Positions 34,370 through 44,309 are shown, counted from the first letter of the stretch. The stretch: DNA of 64,000 nt from Bradyrhizobium icense (GCF_001693385.1 NZ_CP016428.1:1860001-1924000); one strand, 5' to 3'. The notes: generated from the letters alone by a model not told the origin. Translations and numbers: made by a program.

Positions 34370-35643
34370 AAAGCAAAAAACACGGCAAGATCTTCGGCCT
34401 TATCTCGGCTGTCTTCTGGGCGGGAATTGTTGTGTCCATCAGCAACGAGAACTGCTTCGGAGCCCCGTATAAGCTCGCACCAGGTGACACTGTCGAGGTA
34501 TCGATCGGCGGTTTGCCCGATCAGCGTAGCCGAGGGCAGATACAGATCGACGGCACCATCGCGCTTCCCGGAGTAGGTACTGTTGAGGTCGCGGGTTTGA
34601 CTCCGTCCGAAATGCAGAACCGCATCGAAACACTGCTGCAATCAAGGATACTGCGTCATCGCTTGGCCGATGGCCGCGATCAGACGTTCGTCATCAAGCC
34701 GGGCGACGTCATCGCAAGCGTTGTGGAATATCGACCGATCTATGTTTCCGGCGATGTGCTAACTCCCGGACAGCAGGCCTATCGGGCTTCGATGACGGTG
34801 CGCCAGGCAGTCGCGGTTGCGGGGGGCTTCAGCCTGTTGCGCTCTCGCGGTCATCCCGGCGCCGTTGACCCGGCGGATCTCTTGCGCGACTATGACTCTT
34901 TGGCCACGGAGTACGTCAAGGAATATTTCCACGTCGTCCGCATCAATGCGGAACTTGATGGTCGTGATACCTTCGATCAATCCGTGCCAAACGATGTTTC
35001 TCTGCCCGCAGTGGTGGTCGATTCTGTGGTGCGGGCGGAGGCGGAGTCCTTGAAGACCTCGCAGGCAGACTTCCGCACGGAAACGCGCTTTCTGCGGGAA
35101 GCCGTGGAACAAACGGACGCGCAGTTCGCAAAATTACAGCAGCAGCATGAAGGTGAAGAAAAGGGTGTACAGGCCGATGAGGAAGAACTTCAACGGGTGC
35201 AGAAGCTGCTCGGTTCAGGACTCTTGACAAGTCCCCGGGTGACCGAAAACAGACGCGCCCTATTGTTGTCGTCGACGCGCAGCCTGCAGACCAGCGTCGA
35301 GATGATGAGGCTGCAGCGTCAGCGCCATGATTTGCGAAGGCAGATCGAACGGGTTGCGAGCCAGCGAACCATCAATCTGCTCAAGGAGCAGAAGGACTCT
35401 AACGTTCGACTGGCGGACCTGCGGGTCAGAATGCTGGCGCTGAGCCAGAAACTGCAACCGGTAGGTGGGACAGGAACGCTGCCCGTCGGCACAAGCAAAC
35501 TGTACCCGGAGGTTACCGTCGTACGAAAGCTTGGCCAGCGATGGGATAGGATTGCCGCATCCGTCGATTTCGATGTAGAGCCCGGCGACGTGATCGAAGT
35601 CGCGTTGCGCCCATCAGCGACCGTTACGAAGCTGTCAAATTGA
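34366..35643 (+). CDS. exoF: Polysaccharide export protein, ExoF family (Wza-type/SLBB)
   Basis: This protein of 425 residues is close to rhizobial ExoF in length. A signal peptide is followed by the Poly_export domain: YKLAPGDTVEVSIGGLPDQ, then GTIALPGVGTVEVAGLTPSE. Next comes an SLBB segment (YRPIYVSGDVLTPGQQAYR, MTVRQAVAVAGGF), a long coiled-coil middle (about 220-370), and a final VEPGDVIEVAL block. ExoF proteins form the periplasmic/outer-membrane part of succinoglycan-like export and work with the Wzz-type copolymerase (here 39324). It overlaps the propeller gene by 4 bp. The symbol is assigned by similarity of architecture. Confidence 0.87.
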   Translation: MKSKKHGKIFGLISAVFWAGIVVSISNENCFGAPYKLAPGDTVEVSIGGLPDQRSRGQIQIDGTIALPGVGTVEVAGLTPSEMQNRIETLLQSRILRHRLADGRDQTFVIKPGDVIASVVEYRPIYVSGDVLTPGQQAYRASMTVRQAVAVAGGFSLLRSRGHPGAVDPADLLRDYDSLATEYVKEYFHVVRINAELDGRDTFDQSVPNDVSLPAVVVDSVVRAEAESLKTSQADFRTETRFLREAVEQTDAQFAKLQQQHEGEEKGVQADEEELQRVQKLLGSGLLTSPRVTENRRALLLSSTRSLQTSVEMMRLQRQRHDLRRQIERVASQRTINLLKEQKDSNVRLADLRVRMLALSQKLQPVGGTGTLPVGTSKLYPEVTVVRKLGQRWDRIAASVDFDVEPGDVIEVALRPSATVTKLSN

Positions 35644-35894
35644 CCAAAAGGGGGTACCCACTTCGGACAGCGTTTTTGCCGCCGCCGACGCACCCCCCTT
35701 GGTCAAGTTGCGCCTAAAGCCTGAACCGCCTTCCCATCTGAGGCTTCAAATCACCAGCCTGCCTGCGCGCACTCGGCTGCTTCGCTGCCCGGGGTCAACG
35801 GGGTTACCTCCCATTGAACATTTACAGGACCCGGTGAAATTGGAATCGTCCTTGTTCGGACCAATTTCCGCGACCAGCGCACTGGGAAGCAAAA

Positions 35895-36554
35895 ATGTTG
35901 AATCTTAGCCAGAGTGCTACATTGCCCACGATCGCTTTGCATCATCGGTCTACCGAATCGGTATTCAATATCTCGAATCGTGCTCCTCCCATCATTTCGG
36001 ACATCGATGACAAGCGGAGCGATCTGCCTGCCCTCTTAGCGCGCATTGGCTGTGGCCAGGTCTGGATCAGGCGCGGCTGCATTATTGAAGTCAGCGCAAC
36101 CGGCCGCGCAATGTTGGAGCGCGAATGCAGGCACGTTGCCGGACGCGAAACACTTTATGGGGCCGTAAAGCAGCTGATAAATCGAGCGGGCGCGCAAATT
36201 CCTATCGGCTCTACATCATGGCTGGTGACTTCCTCCAGGGAGGGAATCACCACGCTTGTAAAGCAGATCGCGAATGCGTGGACCGATGGAACGAGCGCAC
36301 TCATCCTGCTCGATCTCGACGCTCACCCGGAGCCTTCTCCTCGGACGCTGCAATGCTTGTTCGGCCTCACAGCCGCGGAAACTCAGCTCGCAGTCGAATT
36401 GGCGCGAGGACGCAATTTGCTCGACATTGCGCGCTCCCGACGGCTGAGCCGAACGACAATACGCACACAGTTGGGCGCCTTGTTCGTTAAGACACAGACG
36501 CGGCGGCAGGCTGACCTCGTCGCGCTGCTGGGACGTATCGCTATCTTACCGTAG
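35895..36554 (+). CDS. LuxR-type HTH transcriptional regulator
   Basis: This protein has 219 residues. The C-terminal 60 form a LuxR-type HTH: CLFGLTAAETQLAVELARG then LLDIARSRRLSRTTIRTQLG, ending with KTQTRRQADLVALL. The N-terminal part has a PAS-like or sensory look (GCGQVWIRRGCIIEVSATG) but no recognised ligand motif. It sits 251 bp after exoF in the EPS cluster and may control it. No phospho-acceptor domain is present. Confidence 0.82.
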   Translation: MLNLSQSATLPTIALHHRSTESVFNISNRAPPIISDIDDKRSDLPALLARIGCGQVWIRRGCIIEVSATGRAMLERECRHVAGRETLYGAVKQLINRAGAQIPIGSTSWLVTSSREGITTLVKQIANAWTDGTSALILLDLDAHPEPSPRTLQCLFGLTAAETQLAVELARGRNLLDIARSRRLSRTTIRTQLGALFVKTQTRRQADLVALLGRIAILP

Positions 36555-36816
36555 AGCTGGGCGAGGTACCTCGACCGGCGGTTTGGCATTCTCGCGGCCT
36601 ACCCATTCAGAGCGCGCACGGCAACAGCCCGTTAGTTTTCGAGATTTCTGAAGCAGTTCTTTTCGCCAATCTCGTCGATGGATCATTCAAATAAATGAAG
36701 ACAGCTCTTCGTCGCCCCTTAAGCTCACCCGATCCGCACATCCTTCAGGAAAGCGGCCGACGTTCGTACTATCTCCGGTTTCGGCGAAGTTGCATCCGAG
36801 ACCGAAAGGAAACAGC

Positions 36817-38004
36817 ATGACGCTGCACTTGCTTTGCGTGGGAGGCGAGGATCACGCGCTGCGGATTCCCTTTCTGACTGCTCTGCAAAACCGCGGCTTG
36901 CGAGTGAGTGCAGCCGGCACCGGTGCCGGGTTTCCGTTCGCAAAAAATGGCATTCAGTACCATCGTTACCAGTTTGACAGATTCCATGCGCGCTTTGCCG
37001 ACCGGATCGCCGTCGGTCAGCTCTCGCAACTGGTGCACCGCGTTCAGCCGGATATCGTTCAGACGTTCGATACAAAGCCAAATCTTCTTGCGCCTCTGGC
37101 GCTTCGGGGCGCGGTTCCCGTGGTGCGCACCATCAATGGAATGGGGTGGGTCTTTTCCTCGACAGACCTGAAAGCCCTGGCATTTCGGCCCGCCTATCTG
37201 GCGTTGCAGCGGTTGACCGCCTGCTGGACCGCAGCGACGGTATTCCAGAACAAGGCCGATAGCGACTTCTTCCGCCGCTACCATCTGCTTGGAAATGGTT
37301 CGTCCGTTGTCATCGGAAGCTCAGGAATCGATGTCAAGGCTTTCGAGACAGCACGGGCGGAGACGGGTAGCATCTCCCAGCTTCGCTCCGAGCTCGGGTT
37401 GGGAAACGCCGAAATCGTCCTTACCGTGAGCCGTTTAACCGTACAGAAGGGCATCCCAACCCTTCTGGATGCGGCGAGAATTGTCCACGAAGCGCGACCT
37501 GGTGTTCGCTTCGTGCTCGTTGGCCCTCGCGAGAGCGAGGGACCGTTTGCCGTAGATCAGGCATTGATCGAGCGACATGCATCGTACGTGATCGCGCCCG
37601 GTGCGAGATCGGATGTTCCGGCCATTCTCGGCATTGCAGACGTCTTTGCCTTTCCGACTGAGTATCGCGAAGGAATCCCGCGCGTTCTCCTGGAAGCCGG
37701 CCTGGCCGGTGTGCCGATCGTGGCCACGCGAATGCCCGGCTGTGATGACGTCGTGGCGGAGAGCTGGAATGGTTATATGGTTCCACCGCGCGACCCGCGC
37801 GCGCTCGCTGCCGCCATCCTTGATCTTCTTAGAGATCCCGCTCGTGCCAGAACTATGGGGCAGCGCTCCACTGAGCTTGTGCGTCGTGAATTCGATCTGA
37901 ACGTCGTAGCCGACCGTTACACCGATCTTTACGTGCGACTGCTTTCAGTCGGCAGTCTAAGCGATGACCGAGCGGCGCGGAAGAACAGCAGTGAAGTACA
38001 ATGA
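36817..38004 (+). CDS. Glycosyltransferase family 4
   Basis: This GT-B fold enzyme of 395 residues has a family-4 C-terminal domain: VLTVSRLTVQKGIPTLLDAA, RFVLVGPRESEGPF, DVFAFPTEYREGIPRVLLEA (EGIPRVLLE is the E-x7-E motif, E285 and E293), then AGVPIVATRMPGCDDVV. The N-terminal domain begins MTLHLLCVGGEDHALRIPFL. It adds a sugar to the lipid-linked repeat unit with retention of configuration. AAGGA precedes ATG 36817. It overlaps the polymerase gene by 4 bp. It is the only clear elongating glycosyltransferase in this window, so others must lie elsewhere. Confidence 0.93.
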   Translation: MTLHLLCVGGEDHALRIPFLTALQNRGLRVSAAGTGAGFPFAKNGIQYHRYQFDRFHARFADRIAVGQLSQLVHRVQPDIVQTFDTKPNLLAPLALRGAVPVVRTINGMGWVFSSTDLKALAFRPAYLALQRLTACWTAATVFQNKADSDFFRRYHLLGNGSSVVIGSSGIDVKAFETARAETGSISQLRSELGLGNAEIVLTVSRLTVQKGIPTLLDAARIVHEARPGVRFVLVGPRESEGPFAVDQALIERHASYVIAPGARSDVPAILGIADVFAFPTEYREGIPRVLLEAGLAGVPIVATRMPGCDDVVAESWNGYMVPPRDPRALAAAILDLLRDPARARTMGQRSTELVRREFDLNVVADRYTDLYVRLLSVGSLSDDRAARKNSSEVQ

Positions 38005-39260
38005 TCGGCAGTCCGCTTCTTGCCCTTAGTCTTGTACTCACGACAGCTTCACAGCTGCGGGTTCCCGGTGTCCCGCTCGGGCTTGGCGAGGTCTGCCTCG
38101 GCCTATGGCTCGGCCTCGCATTATTGCACGTTCTAACGAGCGACCGCATCTCGAGTCCCAGAGCCTTGCTCCGGCTAGGCACATTCTGGATTTGCTTTGC
38201 GTTCAGCCTCAGCGTCGGGACATGTCAGGCTTTATTGTTCCAGAAGCTGGACCCAGGCTCGATGCTGCATGACACCTTCGCCTATCTCGTGGTTGCAGCT
38301 CTCAGTTGTCTCGTGGCAGCGACAGCGAAGGCTGACTGCGCGCTGCGCCGACTGCAATGGTTGCTGATTGCATTCTGGAACGTCTCCTTGGTCATGCAAA
38401 TTGCCCTGGGCTGGGGGGTCATCCGCCTGCCATCGGTTGATCCATGGTTCTGGGAACGGTTTCGCGGCTGGTCGGAGAACCCCAATCAGCTGGCGCTCTA
38501 TTGCGCTCTTTTGGCAGCGCTATCGCTTCACCTTGCTCTTTCAGCGAAGGGATTTGGCCGGCTCGCCGCATTACTGAGCTGCTTGCTATCACTGGTCGTC
38601 GGCCGGCTCACCAGGAGCGATACTTTTTTGGGTGCGATGGTGCTTTGCACGGCGGTGCTTCTTGTGCTGCGCTTATGGAGGTGGTTGACCTCACCGGAGC
38701 ACAGATACAGCCTACGATTTGCAGCAGCGATGCTTATCGTCGTCGCTGCCGTTCCCCTGTCGCTTTCGCTGACGCCGTATGCGGTAGCGACCGCCGATGA
38801 CGTGGAGAGCCTGGCGGCCAGCATGACGAAAGATCATGGTGGCGAGGGAACGATGCGTACCGCGGCCCTACGGCTGTATCTTTGGCAAAACGCGCTGAAG
38901 CTCGGGTTGGAATCTGGATCGCTCGGGCTTGGACCAGGACCTCATCTTTGGAGGCCGAAGATTGCTGACGACGATGATCGGCCCTTTACGCGTCCTTTCG
39001 AAGCTCACAACACCGTGCTTGACATATTTACGCAAGGCGGCCTGCTCGGCGTGATTGCTCTTTATGGCCTCTTCGCCGGCACTTTCCTGCTCGTACTACG
39101 CGCAAAGCTTGACGCGCTGGCTGTAATGATAGTTGCGCTCGTCTTTTTCAGCATGACTCATTTTATTCCACGCCATCCGATCGTGTGGTTCGCGCTTGCT
39201 GTCAGCCTGATCCTCGGTCTGGAGCGGGCTCCGTCGCCAAGCGCGCGCATTGGAACTTGA
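38001..39260 (+). CDS. O-antigen polymerase/ligase-like membrane protein (Wzy/ExoQ type)
   Basis: This very hydrophobic protein of 419 residues has about 10-12 predicted membrane segments and a larger periplasmic loop in its second half. The loop holds LGLGPGPHLWRPKIADDDDR then PFEAHNTVLDIFTQGGLLGV, the H-N-x-x-L-x-x-x-x-x-x-G pattern of the Wzy_C/WaaL family. Such proteins join lipid-linked repeat units into polymer at the periplasmic face. The start overlaps the GT4 stop and the copolymerase follows 63 bp later. Confidence 0.87.
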   Translation: MIGSPLLALSLVLTTASQLRVPGVPLGLGEVCLGLWLGLALLHVLTSDRISSPRALLRLGTFWICFAFSLSVGTCQALLFQKLDPGSMLHDTFAYLVVAALSCLVAATAKADCALRRLQWLLIAFWNVSLVMQIALGWGVIRLPSVDPWFWERFRGWSENPNQLALYCALLAALSLHLALSAKGFGRLAALLSCLLSLVVGRLTRSDTFLGAMVLCTAVLLVLRLWRWLTSPEHRYSLRFAAAMLIVVAAVPLSLSLTPYAVATADDVESLAASMTKDHGGEGTMRTAALRLYLWQNALKLGLESGSLGLGPGPHLWRPKIADDDDRPFTRPFEAHNTVLDIFTQGGLLGVIALYGLFAGTFLLVLRAKLDALAVMIVALVFFSMTHFIPRHPIVWFALAVSLILGLERAPSPSARIGT

Positions 39261-39323
39261 ACCATGTGTGAGATCGGCAGGATAGTTCAGACTCTGTGGC
39301 GAGCGCGGTAGAGGGAGCGCATC

Positions 39324-41246
39324 ATGGACGCGTTGACAGGCAAACGGAGTCGATCCCTGACCGTTGATCCAGAAGAATGGTCAGGAAGCGAATCGAATCC
39401 GGCACGACGGTCCCCGCCTTCAGACGATGCCGTCCAATCGGTGAAACAGGTGCTGGACAGCATCCGGAAATACAAGCCGTTTATCGTCAAGATGATTGTC
39501 GCGGGGGTGCTGCTCGCCGTGGCTGCCAGCATTCTGATGTCGCGCTCCTACACGGCGACGACACAGCTCGCGGTAAACGTTCGAAACCCTGGCCCACCCG
39601 ACGCTGCCGGCTCCAGCGGGGAGGCGCCGAGTGCCGGGAACGAGGATACTGCCATCGATACCCACATCACGGTCTTGTTGTCCGACGCCTACCTACTGCG
39701 ACTTCTGCCCCCGCTGAGGGAGCTCGATGCTGCACGGTACGACAACGTGGGACCCCCGCCATGGACAAAGCGCGTGAGAGCGCTCTTCCGTCCCGCATGG
39801 TCAAAGATCCGGACGTTGCTCGCTATCACCGAACATCCCGATGGCGAAGCATTAGCTGCCTTAAGGGGCCGTCTGATGGTCGGACGGGAGCGCCGATCCA
39901 GGATCATCAGCGTTTTGTTCACGGACCGCGATCCGAAGCGGGCGGCGGAAGTCGCCAACTTGATAGCACGATCCTATGTCGATGAACTCGCCCGTCAAAA
40001 GCAGACCAATGAGGCGAACACCCTTAACGCAGTCGCCGTTGTTCAGCGCGAGCTGTCCAAGATAAAGACGGAATTGGATGCTAGCCGTCTTGGCCAGAGT
40101 TCACCGTCCCGGATCGCCGCCCTCGAGTGGCAGATGACGACGTTGGCACAGCAGTTTGAAATGTTGCTGCGCCGCCGGCAGGAAGTGATTGCGAAGGGCC
40201 TCGCCATAGAATCAGAGGTGAGCGTGGTAGCACATGCCTCGCCGCCAGAGCTTCCCACTTCCTTGAATCCTCTGTTTCTCATTCCTCCCACTACGATTGC
40301 CTTCGCCTTGTTTGCGTGCCTGATCGCAGTTGTCCGTAATCGCTTTGATCGAACTCTGCATACCGAGCCGGAAGTCGTAGAAGCGCTGCGCATTCCGTGC
40401 GCCGGGCTAATACCGTCGATCCCTCGCGGGCTGAGCAGAAAGCCTCTGGAGATACTGAAGCAACCCGCGACCGAGTACATGAGATCAATTCGCTCGATGG
40501 TCGTATCTTTACTTGCTTCTGATCCAACAACCCCGCGGTCGCAGCAAATTGCCCTCGTGACGTCCAGTGCTCGCGGAGAGGGAAAGACCGCGATTTCGTG
40601 GAGCCTTGGCTATTGCGCTGCACAGCTGGGACGACGCGTTCTACTCCTGGATTTGGGCCATGTGTTCCGTCGACCGGGTGACGACACCACGGATCTGTTC
40701 GGCATGTTGGCGCATGACCAGCCGCCTGCACATGCAATCCAGCATATCCAGGAGTTGGGCATTGACTATTTGCCAGCAGGGTTCTCTGACGGAAATCGTC
40801 ATTGGATGCTGGCAAGTCCGAAGGTCTCCTCGCTACTCGAACAGTTGCGAGACGCCTATGATTTCGTGGTGATCGACGCTCCCGCGTTGCAGGAGGCGCC
40901 TGAAGTCGGCCTTCTAGTGCGTTGGACGGACCATGTCTTGCTTGCTGTTCGCGCTGGACGCACTAATCGAGACATAGCGCAGACGAATCTGCAACTGCTT
41001 GCCCGAGCGGAGCATTCCAACGTCGAGGCCAAATTCTGGTCAGTCCTGGTACGCCGACATCCGTCAGAGCACGACCATCTCGATGTGAAAAAGCACCGCG
41101 TATCAGCCTTGATAAGCCGCTACCGTCAGTTAGGGGCCGCGGTCCGCCGATGGATAAGGATTAAACCCGCAATCGACGTTGCCGGTCCTGCACAGCCCAA
41201 TGTCAAGCCTCAAGATAAGTTTAGCAAGCGACCGAGGAACGCATGA
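39324..41246 (+). CDS. Polysaccharide copolymerase, Wzz domain with BY-kinase-like cytoplasmic domain (ExoP-like)
   Basis: This protein has 640 residues. The two membrane segments are at about 53-72 and 311-336, with a Wzz-type periplasmic coiled coil between them. The cytoplasmic part (about 370-600) resembles bacterial tyrosine kinases: Walker A LVTSSARGEGKTAISW, an A'-like RRVLLLDLGHVFRRPG and Walker B FVVIDAPALQ. It governs chain length and links synthesis to export. The C-terminus (about 590-640) is basic and lacks the tyrosine cluster typical of autophosphorylating BY-kinases; only a lone SRYRQ is seen. The stop overlaps the fusion flippase start (ATGA), so they are coupled. Confidence 0.9.
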   Translation: MDALTGKRSRSLTVDPEEWSGSESNPARRSPPSDDAVQSVKQVLDSIRKYKPFIVKMIVAGVLLAVAASILMSRSYTATTQLAVNVRNPGPPDAAGSSGEAPSAGNEDTAIDTHITVLLSDAYLLRLLPPLRELDAARYDNVGPPPWTKRVRALFRPAWSKIRTLLAITEHPDGEALAALRGRLMVGRERRSRIISVLFTDRDPKRAAEVANLIARSYVDELARQKQTNEANTLNAVAVVQRELSKIKTELDASRLGQSSPSRIAALEWQMTTLAQQFEMLLRRRQEVIAKGLAIESEVSVVAHASPPELPTSLNPLFLIPPTTIAFALFACLIAVVRNRFDRTLHTEPEVVEALRIPCAGLIPSIPRGLSRKPLEILKQPATEYMRSIRSMVVSLLASDPTTPRSQQIALVTSSARGEGKTAISWSLGYCAAQLGRRVLLLDLGHVFRRPGDDTTDLFGMLAHDQPPAHAIQHIQELGIDYLPAGFSDGNRHWMLASPKVSSLLEQLRDAYDFVVIDAPALQEAPEVGLLVRWTDHVLLAVRAGRTNRDIAQTNLQLLARAEHSNVEAKFWSVLVRRHPSEHDHLDVKKHRVSALISRYRQLGAAVRRWIRIKPAIDVAGPAQPNVKPQDKFSKRPRNA

Positions 41247-43405
41247 TCATCGAGGCATTCGGTCCACCAGGCGCAGGAAAAACAACGTTTAGCCGAGCGC
41301 TAGCTCAGCGCCTGCGCCAGCGCGGATACACGGTCGATCTCATCGTTTTCCCTCGGCTAAAGAGTGAGTTCTTGAGCCGCGGCGGATTTCTCCCAGCGCT
41401 GTTACGCGCCATCTCCGCCATTTTCGTTGCCATCGCGATTCTGTGCCGGCCCATCTCAAATGGTCCAGGATTGCGTCTCGCTCGTGATCTGCTCCGCCTG
41501 ATGCCGCCGGCTAGTCCGGCTTGGTGGATCAGAATCAGTCAATACGTCGTCAGGTTTTCGTGCGCGTGGAATGACCCACACAAGCCCGATCGCATCGTAT
41601 TGTTCGATCAGGGCTTTGTTCAAGCTGTTTGCAGCTTGGCGCTGCATAGCCGGGCAGATCAAACGACGATCGCTCAGGCAATTAGCATGCGGAGGCGGCC
41701 GGACCTGCTGATTCGATTCGACGCTCCAAAAGAGCTGTTGGAACAGCGGCTCCGTCAGAGATCAGGTCGAAAGTCGTTCGTGGAGAAATGGCTGGACCGC
41801 GATGTGCGAACATTTCTCAAGATGAAGCCCATTACCGATTACGTTGGTTCGCTGCTGGCGACCGAAGATCGGCGAATGATTTCTGTCAACTCACTCGATC
41901 CGACGCTCATGCGCAATGCTCTCGATCTCGTCGAGGAGGAGATCGCGGCCAGATTCGGGGAGCCTCCAGCGACCGTGTTGCAATCTAGCCCGGAGCGCGA
42001 GCAATTCGACTATCCTAGCGAAGAACCCGCGCCATCTTCCAAGAATCCTGGGATTTCGACTGCCGCTCAGTCCGAAACAGACCTTACCGATCGTTTAGCG
42101 AGAGCGAGCCTGTGGTCGTTTCTGATTTATGTTGGCGGTGCCGGGCTGACGGGTCTGGCACAGCTTGTGATAGCTCGAACGATTGGAGCGACGAGCTACG
42201 GCATCTATTCCTACGTCTTGGCCTGGATGACCCTTCTCTCCTACGTCGCAACGCTCGGATTTAGCATGGTGCTGCTGCGATTCGTGCCGGCCTATAGCGC
42301 AAAGGAACGATGGCCGTTGGCGCGCGGCGTTATCCGATTTGCATTCCAGCGCTCGTTCTTGGTCGCCATGGCAATCGCAATCTGCGGTATCGCTATCGTG
42401 TTGTCGCTTGCGCAGAACGTCTGGCACGAGATGACCATCAGTCTCGCAATAGGCTTGGCAACCGTACCCCTGGTCGCGCTCTATGTGCTTAGTGGAGCTA
42501 CGGTGCGCGCGTTTGGTGGCGTGATTTCGGCGATTGCCCCCGAGCGCCTGGGCCGCGACGGCCTCATGCTTGCGATCGTCCTGCTCGTCGCAGCGTTCAG
42601 CGTCACACCGCCGGATGCCACAACAGTTCTGAGCGCATTGATGATAAGCTCTGTGGTCACGGCTGGCCTCCTCCTGCGGAGCATTCTCAAGCTGTGGCCG
42701 CCGCAATTGCGATCTGCGGAGCCTGCCTATGCTCCGGGCGACTGGTGGCACCTCGCGTTTCCCGTCATGATAATGACAGGACTGGACGTTCTCCTTAGCC
42801 GCGCCGGCCTGATCCTTTTGGTTTGGGCCGGTGACACCCATGCGGCAGGCATCTTCGCGCTGGGGCTGAATTTGGCCCTCTTGCTAATCCTCCCTCGCAT
42901 GGCGGTAGGGACATTCTTTTCGCCGAATGTCTCGAGGCTTCACGCCAACCAGGATGAGGACGCGCTTCAAAGACTGTTTGCCCGAGCGACCGTCCTATCG
43001 GTTGCTGGAACGATAGTGCTGGCGCTGCCACTGTTGTTGCTGACAGAGCCACTGTTGCGATTCTTCGGAGATGAGTTCGTCGCAGCAGCTCCAATTACCC
43101 AGGTTCTTATCGCAGGACAGATCTTTGCCGCTGCAATGGGTCCGCAGCAGAATCTTTTGACCATGACCGGGCGCGAACGGGTAGCTGCCGCGCTTATGCT
43201 GATGGGGGTCATCGTAAACGTCTTCGGTTGCGCGATCGGCATAGCCTTATATGGAGCAATGGGGGCAGCAGTTGCCACGGCTGCGACCAACGTCATTTGG
43301 AGTGGGGCAATGGCGATCTACATTTCCAAACGCGTCAATATGACCGCCGGACTGCACTTTGCTATCGTCGAGTTTTGGTCGAGTCGCCGCCATGCGGTCT
43401 CATGA
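41243..43405 (+). CDS. Fusion of an N-terminal P-loop kinase with a polysaccharide flippase (Wzx-like)
   Basis: This protein has 720 residues. Residues 1-230 are a P-loop kinase-like domain: MIIEAFGPPGAGKTTFSRAL, then DRIVLFDQGFVQAVCSLALH (DQG in place of DRY) and DLLIRFDAPKELLEQRLRQR with a basic lid, as in thymidylate-kinase-like enzymes. After a linker rich in Ser/Pro/Glu (230-280), residues about 285-710 form a MATE/MviN-like flippase with about 12-14 membrane spans (WSFLIYVGGAGLTGLAQLVI, then ATSYGIYSYVLAWM). It would flip lipid-linked repeat units to the periplasm. The reading frame is continuous, so this is not an annotation artefact of adjacent genes. The kinase substrate is unknown; phosphorylating polyprenol or a sugar is possible (inference). 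Confidence 0.85.
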   Translation: MIIEAFGPPGAGKTTFSRALAQRLRQRGYTVDLIVFPRLKSEFLSRGGFLPALLRAISAIFVAIAILCRPISNGPGLRLARDLLRLMPPASPAWWIRISQYVVRFSCAWNDPHKPDRIVLFDQGFVQAVCSLALHSRADQTTIAQAISMRRRPDLLIRFDAPKELLEQRLRQRSGRKSFVEKWLDRDVRTFLKMKPITDYVGSLLATEDRRMISVNSLDPTLMRNALDLVEEEIAARFGEPPATVLQSSPEREQFDYPSEEPAPSSKNPGISTAAQSETDLTDRLARASLWSFLIYVGGAGLTGLAQLVIARTIGATSYGIYSYVLAWMTLLSYVATLGFSMVLLRFVPAYSAKERWPLARGVIRFAFQRSFLVAMAIAICGIAIVLSLAQNVWHEMTISLAIGLATVPLVALYVLSGATVRAFGGVISAIAPERLGRDGLMLAIVLLVAAFSVTPPDATTVLSALMISSVVTAGLLLRSILKLWPPQLRSAEPAYAPGDWWHLAFPVMIMTGLDVLLSRAGLILLVWAGDTHAAGIFALGLNLALLLILPRMAVGTFFSPNVSRLHANQDEDALQRLFARATVLSVAGTIVLALPLLLLTEPLLRFFGDEFVAAAPITQVLIAGQIFAAAMGPQQNLLTMTGRERVAAALMLMGVIVNVFGCAIGIALYGAMGAAVATAATNVIWSGAMAIYISKRVNMTAGLHFAIVEFWSSRRHAVS

Positions 43406-43760
43406 ACTTGACCCGGGGCCGCAAGAACTGAAGCGAAGTCCCGTGCGCTCGTTCCGAACGAATCAAGGCGAACAACGAATGGCGAGTGCCGACGGAGGCG
43501 TCGTACCTGATAATGGGTTTCGCCGGTTCGGCGACCCCAGCTCGCGCCGGGCATGCCGGCGGAAGTCGTTGTGCAGATCGGAACTCGCACGATAGTAAAC
43601 TAGTTGCTGCAACCGATGATCGATTGGGCGGGTGTCGAGCGCTAAATCAGTCGCAAGTCCAGCCACGCAGATCGCTTGTCTGTTCTCTCCGTTCTACTCA
43701 AGGGGCTGCGGAACGTCGATCGCCGTTGCGTCTGACAAGGTCGATCTCTCTCGCTGAAAC
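43406..43760. other. Intergenic region at the end of the EPS operon
   Basis: This is 355 bp between convergent genes (flippase plus, DsrE-like minus). Short frames here have no family resemblance. No clear terminator was identified. Confidence 0.4.
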
Positions 43761-44309
43761 TCAGGGCCGTAGATAGGCCCAACCTCGCTCTTGCAGCTCC
43801 ATGAGCCGCACCACTCCCGATTCGGTGACCTTCGCCTGAGCGACGAGAGGGATCTCTTTGGCCTCAACTTTTGTCATGTTTTCGCGGGTATTTCCGCATG
43901 CGGAAAAGCTGAGCCCTGGCATGCTTTCACTCATAGACGTGATGCGTGCTTTAACGGGAGAAGTGTCGTCTCGCAGCATGTGCAGTCCAGGTCCAAAGGC
44001 TACCACCTCGATCTCAACCTTCTGGCCGAGTTCGCTGTAGTGACGCGCTGCATTGCTTACGTTGTTGAGAGCGAGATTCATGATTGCGGGGTCATTGACG
44101 TTGACCTGTACAGCCAGCCGATGGGGCTGCGATCGAGTGGCGGTGTCGGTGATCTTGGCCTTAGCATTGGCTTTGGCAACGCTGACTTTGGCAGCATTGA
44201 GTGTCGAAGAAGTGTTGCTCTGTGCAGAACGGCCGATTTGGGTGCTCATCACCAGGATAAACCCAATGGAGGCAATGGCGGCGGTGAAGGTGACGCATGA
44301 TCTGTTCAT
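43761..44309 (-). CDS. DsrE-family periplasmic protein
   Basis: This protein has 182 residues. An N-terminal hydrophobic signal (SCVTFTAAIASIGFILVMST) is followed by an Ala/Lys-rich linker. The DsrE/DsrF-like fold then shows VQVNVNDPAIMNLALNNVSN, EIEVVAFGPGLHMLRDD, a single cysteine in GLSFSACGNTRENM and a late VVRLMELQERGWAYLRP. DsrE-like proteins handle sulfur via a cysteine; exported versions near redox genes are common, and their roles are mostly untested. It stands alone on the minus strand. Confidence 0.82.
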   Translation of the reverse strand: MNRSCVTFTAAIASIGFILVMSTQIGRSAQSNTSSTLNAAKVSVAKANAKAKITDTATRSQPHRLAVQVNVNDPAIMNLALNNVSNAARHYSELGQKVEIEVVAFGPGLHMLRDDTSPVKARITSMSESMPGLSFSACGNTRENMTKVEAKEIPLVAQAKVTESGVVRLMELQERGWAYLRP

